Below, piece after piece: positions 45,635-55,813 of a stretch of 64,000 nt of DNA. The DNA is from Phlegmacium glaucopus. Lineage: Eukaryota > Basidiomycota > Agaricomycetes > Agaricales > Cortinariaceae. The first letter of the stretch is position 1; the number at the start of each line of letters is the position of its first letter. The position numbers and the translations under genes were made by a program. The stretch is from NCBI GenBank assembly GCA_015039465.1, contig MU130379.1, positions 925,270 to 989,269 of the forward strand, given 5' to 3'. The notes beneath the pieces were generated by a model. The model saw nothing but the letters and a program-made list of their open reading frames with translations, was not told where the DNA came from and did no database searches.

Positions 45635-46677
45635 ATGAACAACAACTCCCTGGCGAAGGCCGCATTTCAGGCAATCCGCTTGACATCGAGTACATTCCTT
45701 ATCAAAGAGTACAATGACATATATTCCGAACATCCTCATATTTATGCAAAATTGGTGTTATCATCCAACACAATGCTCATCATCGATACCGGCTGTGGTG
45801 GTGCATCCAACGATCCTGACATTACAATCAAAAGCTTAAGAGAATTCATCGAAACCGTCAAAGTAAAAGACAACAACGGATTGCCGTTGAATGAGGGCAG
45901 TATGAGCTATGTGGTGGCATTAACACACTGTCACTATGATCATATCCGTACGCTCAATGTCCAATTATTCATTGGTTTATATCTTACATCTTGATTAGTT
46001 GGAGTCGAGGATTTGTGAGTATATTCCTTCTTTGAGCTTCGCTCCCAACTTGATAAGAAAACAGCCTAAATTCAGTCATCCTGGCATCGGAACATGATCC
46101 TAATTTCCTTGAACGAGATGCTCTCCCTGAACATTCACTCTGCAGCGCACTTGGTATCAAAACCCCCCAGTACACCCCCACACTTGTCCCACATCTTTAC
46201 TCCATCACCTCGTCAGGCCCTGAAGCCATTCCCCTGGGTGTAACCATCTTGCACACACCAGGACACACTCCAGATGAAATCGCACTTTATGATCATGCCG
46301 AAATGATGTTATACGTTGGCGATTCTCTGTACGAATACGAGCCCATCATCTTTCCGAGTGAGGGCTCAATCGTGACATGGTTCGAGTCTATGGACTACCT
46401 TATCTTGTTCGTGGAGGCAATAAATGGTGACCCAAAGACTGCATCGGGATGTGAGGTCCAGATAAACTCTGGACACTGTACTGTCCTTCAACCAGCACTT
46501 GAAATTCTTCTAGCTGCGAAAGCATTCATGGGGGATGTCGTAGAGGGCAGGGAGAAGGTAAAAGAGAGACAGCAGAGGCGAGGTGAAGAAACAGTGACAT
46601 ATGAACAAAGTGGGGGTCGATTCTCTTTGCGATGTCCAGAAAGGTTGATCCTGGAGATGCAAACCAAAGGAAACTAA
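45635..46677 (+). CDS. Metallo-beta-lactamase-fold hydrolase
   Basis: Three exons (45635-45947, 45999-46014, 46065-46677) give 313 residues; the middle exon is only 16 bases. Zinc ligands typical of the fold are present: LTHCHYDHILG (HxHxDH), LHTPGHTPDE, a metal-bridging Asp in YVGDSLYEY, and a late His in INSGH. An early Asp in LIIDTGCGG also fits. It is a zinc hydrolase of the broad glyoxalase II/beta-lactamase superfamily; the substrate cannot be told from sequence. No signal peptide is seen. The C-terminal 60 residues are charged and helical. Confidence 0.85.
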
Positions 46678-46752
46678 TAAAGCAAAATGGATTACAATGT
46701 ATTTTAGATAGAATTTCTGGACTGACTGACATCATGGGAAGGAAATCCTGTT

Positions 46753-48279
46753 TCAACTGTGTTTCTTGATTCTAGATCCAAGAAACTCTTGTTCTAAATC
46801 AGCCAAGAAAGTGTCCGCTTCGGTTGCAACAGGAATAGCTTTCTTCTTCCCTTTGATTGATGACAATGTTTGGGATTCCAGCGCAGCGAAAGGATCGCTA
46901 GATATAGTGGGCTGGGCAGCATTCGCCTCCCTGACTTCCATCGGCTGAGCACCTGAATGTGAGGGTAGTGAGGGAGTCTCCGAAGCAGCATCTGCGTTGA
47001 CTCTTGACGCAGCGTCACCATCCAGTTTGGGTTTCTTTCTCTTCGCTTCGATCATCTTTCTCCTCTCTTCCAACTCTCTTTTCCTCTTTTCCATCGCGCG
47101 ACTTTTCACAGTACCCGTCGTTCCAGGTGCCTCTCCATCACGCATACCTTCAACTTCTCCAGGCTTTATGTCCACGGCACCCAACTCCTGCCTCATCTTT
47201 GTGGTTTCCTCTCGTGACGCTTTTAATTCTTCCATTTGTGCCCTCCTTGTTTCTTCGTCTGCAGAAAACTGATAGAATCCAGCACCCTTGGCGCGGATCT
47301 CATTGGAAGCATCGTAATGCACTCCAAGTGGATTATTTTCCTCAGAAAACGCCTTCGCAATTTCGGCCACACGTTCTTCAGATGGCTGGTATGTCGGGAA
47401 GTGATTGACAGGATTGCCTAGAAGAAAAGAAAGGTTAGAAAATGAGCGGTTCCTTGCAAAGAATGAATATCACTAACGTATGACAATATCTCTACGAGAA
47501 AACACAGGTTTAGTATTGTCGCATGGTAGAGGGGTATGTAGGCTTACTCATCTTCATCAACTTCATCTTCTGGGTCTGGCCTGAGATTGCGGGGCACTTC
47601 AGAACGCCGAGCTGTCCGGATTCGTCCAAACTCATCTTCATATTCAACAATAGGATCATCCTGTACAAAAAGATTGAACATAAGGAGAATAAAGAGTCGA
47701 TAAAGAACATACATCGTGCAGCGGAGGTTTGGGTACCGTCAGTGACTCGTCCTCATCACCACTACCGGCCTCATAGTACCTTGACGACGCCGTGTGCGAG
47801 TCAAACTGTTCAACCAGGGTCACATTCATTAGCAAAAGGTTGTCCAAGGATAATCTCCTATCGCTAACTCACGTCGACCAATAGTGCATCATATTGTGCA
47901 TCGTTTAATCCACCCGTCTTTCCTCTCCTCAGTTTTTCATAGATTTTTGCCTTTCGTTCAAGCACCGCACGAGCAGAGTCAAGTGTGGGTCTACTGATCT
48001 CTTCCAATTCGATATCACGATTGGCTCGAGATGTGACACCTTTATTCTGACGCGTCCATACCGTTGGTTTCTATTTTGAAGCACCTGGTTAGTTATGAGC
48101 ATATTGAATATGATATAGTGTACCTTGTCTGGTCGTTTCACCCCGCCAATAATGGTGGTACTTTTTCCTGACCCTTTGGCTTTGGCAAAGTCTGCCTCCT
48201 GTTTGGAAAGCTCAGCCTTGAGGTCGAAGAATGAACTTGCACTAATTCCTTTAGCTTTTGACTTGCTCGCGTGAGACAT
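46753..48279 (-). CDS. CCDC174-like coiled-coil nuclear protein
   Basis: Several exons run from MSHASKSKAKGISASSFFD at 48279 to a stop at 46753. The layout matches the CCDC174 family: a basic N-terminus (DLKAELSKQEADFAKAK), GLNDAQYDALLVDF, an acidic block, then DPIVEYEDEFGRIRTARRSE. The C-terminal half has GVHYDASNEIRAKGAGFYQF and a long charged coiled coil (KRKRELEERRKMIEAKRKK). Animal CCDC174 is nuclear and reported to associate with the exon-junction machinery, so a role in RNA processing is inferred. The GAGFYQFS motif is the best family marker. Confidence 0.8.
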
Positions 48280-48534
48280 TCTTCAGTACAGGATAAGATG
48301 TTGTGCTCGAAGCCAAGCGCTGAGCAGGCTCCTGGTCATGTGATCACCATAAATTTTAAAATAACTTAATAAGATTGTAAAACTACGCCACAAGCGAGTT
48401 TAAATATAAAGTAATGTAAATCGAATAATGATAATCCTTGTATAGTAGTGTCGAAAGAAAGTAATAGTTGTGTTTAATCCCTTGTTCAAAATTGCCCGTG
48501 CATGCCACTCGAGTCTTCATGTCAAACTCCCCAT

Positions 48535-49587
48535 CTACAAAAACAGCGCTCCAATGAGTCCAACAACACCGACGAACCCATAATTGTTTCCTTTCAAGAT
48601 AGACTCAGCGCCTGAAGAGCTGGTAGCGGCAGCGCGAGCCGAGGTAGTTGTACGGGAAACGCTCTGGGTCACACCGCTTGGAGACGCTGAACCCAAAGAT
48701 GCAGCGCGACTAAATGGAGAAATATTCATTGATAAATTTCGCATCATAAGATAATGAGTCAACATACGTTGGGGTTGCTCCAGAAGCAATGCTAGTCGGG
48801 CGAGTGGTTCCCGTAACAGCAACGGTACCGTTGGGAGTTCCAGAAGTTGATCCATTGGGTGTGCCAACAGACACGTCTTGAGCGGCAAGAGACGGGGGAG
48901 GCGGGCCTCCAGAGCCACTCAAACATCTATATTCAAAAAGTCAGATATGCGCCTATATGTTAAAAAACAATGCGCACGAGCTATCAGATCCTTGTTGAAT
49001 GGTCACTATATCTGAATACGCCACGGTACCAGTAGCGTCCTTCACAGACATAGTGCTGTGGGGGGGGACAATTATATAAAAAATCAAAAATGTATATGGG
49101 ACATGGCTGACATGGCTGTTCCACCTCTTAGATCGACCTTCCAAGTGAGTTGATTACCAGATTGTGTTTCGAATGTTTTGAGCTAGTCCCAATTAGTAAC
49201 ATAAGATACCAAATCGGGCAGCACGGATCAAAAAAACATACAGGGGCTGCGCCAGGTTGACCGCCTTCACAGAAAACTTGTCAGCCATCTAAGGATATCA
49301 TACTAGATGATGATAGACTTTACCAGGAATTACTGACAAGTAGTACGGGGGTGTACCATCGGCCCAGCTGATGAGTTGGGGTTCTGCCAGTGAAAAGAAA
49401 TGAGCTAGGCGATATGCACAAAACAGGATGCTTACGGCACTGAACGACACTAGAACTAGATGTAAAAGTGAGCGATACAAATTTCTACATTCGGCGAGGT
49501 GGATAACACATACGGCGTGTTGATAGTTAAGGACACAATGGCGGGCACGATGGAAGCCAAGGCAATGGCAGTGGTGAAGGACTTCAT
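48535..49587 (-). CDS. Secreted Kre9/Knh1-like GPI-anchored Ser/Thr-rich protein
   Basis: The product starts with a signal peptide (MKSFTTAIALASIVPAIVS), then a short beta-rich domain: LTINTPSSSVVQCQPQLIS, WADGTPPYYLSVIPGG, GNQLTWKVDL and TIQQGSDSSC. This is the Kre9/Knh1-type extracellular fold common in basidiomycete GPI proteins. A Ser/Thr/Ala-rich stalk follows. The C-terminus is a hydrophobic tail (FVGVVGLIGALFL) after small residues, a GPI-attachment signal. It should end up on the plasma membrane or in the cell wall; related proteins affect beta-1,6-glucan, but a specific role is not shown. Seven or so short exons; the exon between 49110 and 49230 is the least certain. Confidence 0.8.
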
Positions 49588-49835
49588 GTCGGTCGAATAT
49601 GTTGAGGCTGTTGGCGAGAAAAGAGCACAAAGGCGTAGATAAAACTGTGTCGAAGTAGAAGAAGAGAGAGATGAAAATTAAGAGAAACTCGCCAACTTGC
49701 CATCCTATATAGTAGTCATTTTCAATGTCCGCCACATCGATCGCTCCAGATTCAAACGCATAACTTGAAAAGGCTGGCCCCCACAGAGTGTAAAAATGGA
49801 TTGCTTCTGTTTTATATCTTTTACCAAGTAAGGAA

Positions 49836-52800
49836 TTATAGTCCAATCCAACTACTACGACCCCCAGGATTATGCAAGCTCGTATGTCCAATTTTAACAG
49901 TGTCTAATTCAGAAACACCTCTGCAAGTTAAATCAATGGGCGAAGAAAAGAAAGTCGGATCCTTGCCATCAATCAGCGGACTCGGGACTCCTAGTACTGA
50001 CAATGAAGACGAAGAGGCAACACAGGGCTGTTTCAATAATAAATCTTCACTTGTTGCCGCCGCACTGGGAACTGATATGAAGGATTCTGCATGCCATTCG
50101 TACCAAACTTGGCGTTCATTGGTAAGTCGCCAGATAGATACCTGGAGTTCCGAGTTACTCGGGAGATACAGCGGTTCCTTGATTGAGAGTAAGCACAGCG
50201 GCTCATTTCTGGCAGCGGTATTGTACATACTTTGAAAGGAAAGAATAGAGGGAACCAACTTAACATGTCCTTTGATACTTGATCTTTCCGATTTGGATGT
50301 ATGCTGAGTCCTATATTATCGTATAGCACCTAATAAGAGTCGATAAACAAATCGTGTGTTCAGAGAAGAATTACATGTACACACCGCTTCAAAATATCCC
50401 GCAAGTCCACTAGAAGAAGATTAAGAGTCAATTTTCATCACCTCGCTTCATAATCAACAACTCCATATACGCACTGTAGTATCCCTGCATGTGGGATGTA
50501 GAACCGTAAATTTGCTGACCGAGCATTATGACTATTCGTGAATGGGAGACCTATCAAAGGATATAATTCCAAAATCGACAGTTCAACACCAAAGAACTTA
50601 CCACGAGAATCAAGTACTGCGTCTCTCCTTGGATGTTCAAATTCCCAGCACTCCTGAATCTCAGGTCCGCATCGCCCATCCAAAAACGCTTTTGTTCCAC
50701 TGAGAACATTGACTGCTTGGAACATGACTACATAGGGCGTCTCCAGACTCTTTTCGTCTTTGGTTAATCTAGCTTCGTTGTACAATTTCGAAGAAGAAAG
50801 AGGAGCTAAATGTGCTGTGTACGAAGACGGAATTGATATCCCAGTTTCTGACAAAAGTGCGAGACAGTTGAGTTATCAAAAGGAACTGGTCGATGACAAT
50901 AGAAACGCTTCCACCATTTAGAAATCTCGACGCTCCATCCAAACATTCTGGACTAAGTTCGTTATCGCCAAACGATCCCAACAGCTCGCTGACAAGAATA
51001 TCAGCCTTTTCCGGAACGTCGACAACGCGCATATCTCCAAATATCAACTGGACTTTTTCGCCCCAATCCATAGCTTGTCTTTGTTGCAACCTAGAACCTG
51101 AGGCGTCAATGCGCATCTTTCTAGATATTACAAATGATGCACATACGTCACAAATGCGCTTGGGTTTTTCTCCACGACTAACACGGTAGCGTCTCTACCA
51201 GCTCTACCGAGCGCATTTAAACATCGGGTGACAAGAGGACCACGGCCAGCTCCTGCAACGCAGACAACACTGATAATGATGATAAATCTCAGACACCTTC
51301 GAGGTAAAGAAAGAAGAACAGACATTTTTTTATCGCTGGGATGATCGAGGAAGGCCCTATACATTGCCTACGAAGCCAATTGAGACTTTCTGAAAATCAA
51401 TCGAGCTTGACAACAACATACTTCTTCGTATAGCATATACTTGACAGGATCCTGTTCAAACGTCTGGTACGTGACACTAGGCAGATTATCTCTCAATGGC
51501 TAATGTTTGCTTCAGATAATGGACCATGCTTCACAAAAATAAGCTTACTTGTAATGGCGCTTGAAGGAAGTCTTGATATCCCTGCGCGAAATGTTCTACT
51601 GTGCCAGCACTTTGAACAGCCTTCATAGATGGGCTGGTTTTTTCCAGATGACGGACGTATTGGGAATACGCGACTTCTCCGCCACGAGTATGGTTCCCAG
51701 CATTCACTTCCGAAAGGATAATCACTGGCCGATGCTACATATGTATGTAATTGTTAGGATATTGCCTTGTGCAAGTTAGAAAAGACTTGCTATCATGCTA
51801 TCTCGAATGAATTGTTGTGTGGGTTTTGGGAGGACTGGATAGCCTTTCATATTGGCTATGAAAGTGGACGAGGGGAGAAATATATGTCGTACGGATTCGG
51901 CAGTCCATTTGCTGAGAACTCCAAGAGTGGTGGGTAGGGCTGGAGAAAGGTCGAGAGCTAGAAAAAAGAAAGAAGTGGGTCAGAGATACTATGATCAACA
52001 AGAGTCTATCACATTCTTACTCAACGTCAACCGAGGATTATAATCACATATCGATCTAATCAAATCCCACATCTCCCAAGTCGCATTTAACGATACTCCA
52101 GGCATAGTCTCTAGTTGCTCACTTGAGGAGAATACAAGGGAAGGAGCATTCGTCGATTCAGGCGGAATAACTCCCAAGGAAGAATCTGGGCTAAACGAAG
52201 CCATCTGAGAGCCTGTTTGGAACGCGGATGGATTGTAGATTGGCAGGCGTATTGAGAGATAAATATAGGGTGACTTCTGAAGACATGAATTAACGATACG
52301 CGCATACGAAGCCACATGGCCTCGATTATGTGGAGAAGGAAGGATGACAGTTTGGATGTTCAGGTATGATGCATATGCTAGCTCTTGTTGTAGTGCCTAG
52401 AACGTGATTGAGATGGTATTTTTAGTATCTCTAGTGGATGCGTGATGCGGTAAATCGACCCTACGATTTCTGCGTCGTGACGGACCCAATCATCGGTTGC
52501 ATCTAATTCTAGCCAATCGGAAGCCATAACGATTATTCCTTCAGCTTCATCTAAGGGAGACGGGGATTAAATGAGATCGATTGTTATGGAGTGTGCACAC
52601 CTAATCGTGTTATCGTTACCTCATCCCGCTTGAATGCAGGATTCAACCTCCAAGCCTCCGCAGTTCTCGCCGCAGTCTCCTTGTCCTGTTCACTGCTTTC
52701 CGTAGGAAGCAAACACATTTGTGACCATCTCTCCTTCCATTTCTCAGTCGTTAGCGGAAGACAGAGTTTGCCATATCCCTTGGCCTTTTCAATTTCGATA

Positions 52801-52901
52801 AGTTTGAGAACAGGTGTTGTTTTCTCAGTATTGAATACTTTAGAGATGTCCTGCAGAGTTAAACAGGTGGATAGAGTAGCAGCTGGATCCCAAGCGGACA
52901 T
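49836..52901 (-). CDS. PRMT5: Protein arginine methyltransferase 5 (Hsl7/Skb1)
   Basis: A multi-exon gene. The N-terminal TIM-barrel part shows [18 protein letters not shown] and [17 protein letters not shown]. The catalytic domain shows [28 protein letters not shown], the SAM-binding [16 protein letters not shown], and the double-glutamate loop [15 protein letters not shown]. The C-terminal barrel has [45 protein letters not shown] and the ending [13 protein letters not shown]. It makes symmetric dimethylarginine on histones and splicing proteins. An insertion of about 60 residues, rich in Ser and Leu, sits between WYEWHAESF and LHNPGG. An additional upstream exon cannot be ruled out; the ATG at 52901 is the first that leads into the family pattern. 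Confidence 0.9.
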
Positions 52902-53569
52902 GGAGTCTTGGTGTTTAGGAGTTCTGAACTGGTAGTATTTACGTGTCCTTTTGCCACGACAGCCGAGCTTTGTTCATAAAGTAGGAATCAGTGATAAGAT
53001 TATGGGCTTAGAGCGGAACCCTGAAACTCCGACGCTGTCGTCGGTGTTGAAAACAGGCCTTTCTCCAAAAAGGGATCTTTTTTCCAACGTCGACCGCTGT
53101 TTGCATATCATCCAAATATCTTCTGTAGAAACTCATCCTGTGCGATGCCCTTAGATCTCGAATACCAAAATGGTGCGTTAACCCTTGCCATGAAAAACGA
53201 CAGGATTATGATAACCCTGCGGACAACTTGTAGTCGCATTAAGAGGCGGGCTATAACAAGGCCCTCATGGAGACTTGGACAAACGAGATGAACAACAACA
53301 TCATCTACACCCCAGCTCAATGTTATTATATCTAACACACCCCCCCATCTGTCCTATACCAGGCAGGTCTATTTTTTACGATCCTGACGTCTTTCCTCGT
53401 TTGACTCCTTGAAAAGCTTCAAGGGCGACCCTTCGGAGTGAACCAATGCATTGTTGGGCCGATCGCCTGCCTATTAGTCGAGTGAATCGTTCACACTTCC
53501 CTCTTTCTGGTCTTGTCAACCTTCCCTCTACGGCCAACAACTATCGCCATCACAACAACCATCACTATC
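52902..53569. other. Intergenic, PRMT5 promoter side
   Basis: About 670 bases between PRMT5 and the disrupted gene on the other strand. No complete gene seen. It is very C/T-rich after 53340. Confidence 0.4.
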
Positions 53570-54480
53570 ATTGCTTTCTTCGCCTTCAACTCAACCTCCA
53601 CATGTACAAGAGCATCTTTACCTGATCGAAACCCCGGGCGAGCCAACGTGGGGAACCGTAATCATAGACTCTGTGATGTCATTCCCTTACCTCAAGCCAG
53701 ATAAAATCGAATGGCGCCCGTGGCGAGACACAGTAAACAGGACATCGTCCTATCTCACAAGCTCATCCACGTAGGTTTGAACGCGTCCTACAACATGCAG
53801 CCCCTGCGATAGAAGAGGTATGTATATCGACATTTCGATTATCGTGCCATAACAAGTATAATCATTTTTTCCTTAGGAAGTCCAAGCCGACAAAGAAGGT
53901 TTCCAGATCGTCGTTGATGATACTGCAGAGCTCATTGTCGCTATATGGCGCCTAGAAGAAAAGACTAAGACCCCGTGAGATCCCACAAAGTAAGATCGCC
54001 GAGCTTACATGCTACGAAGGATTTTCTGATCGATTATCAGTTTCCAAGAGGAAAACATCATAAATTCAACTTGGCTGATGCTGGTAGGCTCGCAAAAAGG
54101 TAAACACAGCAGGAACGAGGTTGCAGGTATATACTTTAACATTTGTTTCGGTCCTCTCCTGAGCACATCTTCAGGTTCTTACCTATGAATGATCTTCTCC
54201 TTGAAGTAATGCTGAGAGTCAAATGCTGAAACTCCCGAGGAAGAGGAACCAGAATGGCGTCGAGATCCACTCGTCGACCCAATCACGGAGGGAATGAAGT
54301 ATTACAGTTATCCGGTTAGCATCGCTATCTGTGGTCTTCGAGCAAGACGTGCTAATATGAGTTTCTATAGTCGAATTTATGGACCGATGTTATCATACAC
54401 CTTATCCTTCCATACATATATTTTGGGACAATCTTTGCAGACCAATGCATGTAAGTTGATCTTAGTTAAGCATTACCCTA
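53570..54480 (+). pseudogene. Frame-disrupted gene of unknown function, probable C-terminal membrane segment
   Basis: A natural-looking stretch (PPHVQEHLYLIETPGEPTWG, IIDSVMSFPYLKPDKIEWR, PWRDTVNRTSSYLTSSST) ends at a TAG near 53774. Directly after it, a different frame continues naturally (RFERVLQHAAPAIEE, an intron, EVQADKEGFQIVVDDTAEL, IVAIWRLEEKTK). No usable intron joins them; the break looks like a one-base shift. Later exons encode ETPEEEEPEWRRDPLVDP and a hydrophobic end (SNLWTDVIIHLILPYIYFG). No ATG leads into the first frame. It is either a decaying gene or a gene hit by a sequence error. The family is not recognised. Confidence 0.5.
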
Positions 54481-54693
54481 GTAAATGGACAAGCGACTGC
54501 AGTAGAGCAATATTAATCGCTAGCACCCTGAAATTAAACGATGTGAAAACGCCAGCCCTGATCGAATCGTTGATCTTTGGCAGATCACGATCAATCATGG
54601 CGCTCAACTTCTGATCATGATCAAGAAATCAGATCGGATTGGCATTTGACATGATCTTCTAAATAAATTGATGCAAAGTGGGCGGCGAACTTG

Positions 54694-55625
54694 TCAACCG
54701 GAACCGTCATCTGTTCTTGGTCTTTTGGAAGGAGAGTCGTCGTTTGAAGAAGCATCGGTAGACATCTCGAAGCCGGTCAGTACTCCTTCGACAACCGTCC
54801 TGCTGACAACCCGACGGAGCTCTTCTTCCGGATCGCGACCCTCCGCCTCCGCTCGCTCCATTATTTCTTGAACCGAGGACATGAGTGCAGAGGTGAGCTG
54901 CTCCGATGCAGCATTTTGTGAATGTTGTGAAGGCAAGGTAGCAGCAGCTTGTGTGGCTGCTAATGCGGAGGGATCTAAAGTGGAGCGCAAGTACTCTGAT
55001 ATGTGTGGATAATCCTCGTTCAAGTGATCTATTGGCTACTTGAACCAAATTGAGGAAAGCAAGAAAGAAAGTCGATTGAGCGATGGTATAACGCACCGAG
55101 ATGCCTTCATTGTTGCGACGTGCCACCACAGCACCATGTTGAACGAGGAAGCGGGCTGTTTCTAAATTTTCTACGGTGTATAAAGGAGTATCACCATCAC
55201 TATCAGCGATGTTCACATCGCCACCTGGAACATGAAAAATTAGGTGGATGAACTGGAAATAGATGGAGGGGGGGGGATGTTAACCATGGGATATTAGAAA
55301 TTCCAGCACATCGATCTGGCCATAGGAAGCAGCTGCATGCCTTGTAAAGGGGGGTCAGAGAAGATTGTACATGAGGAGGTTGAGTGGTACATTGGTGTGT
55401 AAGTAAATTGATCTGGCACGTTGGGAGAGAGGTCTAAATGGAGATTCTGGGTTATCGATATGAGGATGATGAGGCATCGTTCGGCTGTCTTGCCTTGCTG
55501 CTCTAACAACTCCTGGATTGATGTTAAGAGTGCGAAATTTGATATTGTAGGACAAGACTTACTCTAACTCTATCAATGTCTCCATCGCCAGCAGCTACCC
55601 ATATGTTTTTTGAGGTTTTAGCCAT
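54694..55625 (-). CDS. Ankyrin-repeat protein
   Basis: Six exons run from MAKTSKNIWVAAGDGDIDRV at 55625 to a stop at 54694. Ankyrin repeats are clear: NVPDQFTYTPMHAAASYGQ, IDVLEFLISHGGDVN, IADSDGDTPLYTVENLET and ARFLVQHGAVVARRNNEG. The C-terminal third is helical and charged (LMSSVQEIMERAEAEGRD), ending in a basic, nuclear-localisation-like patch (SPSKRPRTDDGSG). Small ankyrin proteins of this type act as binding adaptors or chaperones; the partner is not known. The second intron (55493-55434) uses a GC donor (G|GCAAGA), needed to keep EQQDLSPNVPDQ in frame. It is divergent from the PAS-GATA gene, with about 190 bases between starts. Confidence 0.85.
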
Positions 55626-55813
55626 TTGAGTCGGGAGAGCGGATCTGAAGAGCGGATCTGCTAGCGATCGTGACCTAATTAGGAATTGCTTATGGCATAG
55701 TGCAGGAGGAGGAGTGAAAGCGATATTTTATTGTGTTTAAAAGGAAAGAGTCGGAGCTGCAACGTTGGATGTTGTCTCAGCTTATGTCTCATCGTTCCTT
55801 CGTCTTCTAAACC

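Noticed and set aside
49765..50235. 156-codon plus-strand frame
   Set aside because: It is antisense to the last exon of PRMT5, which has clear family motifs.
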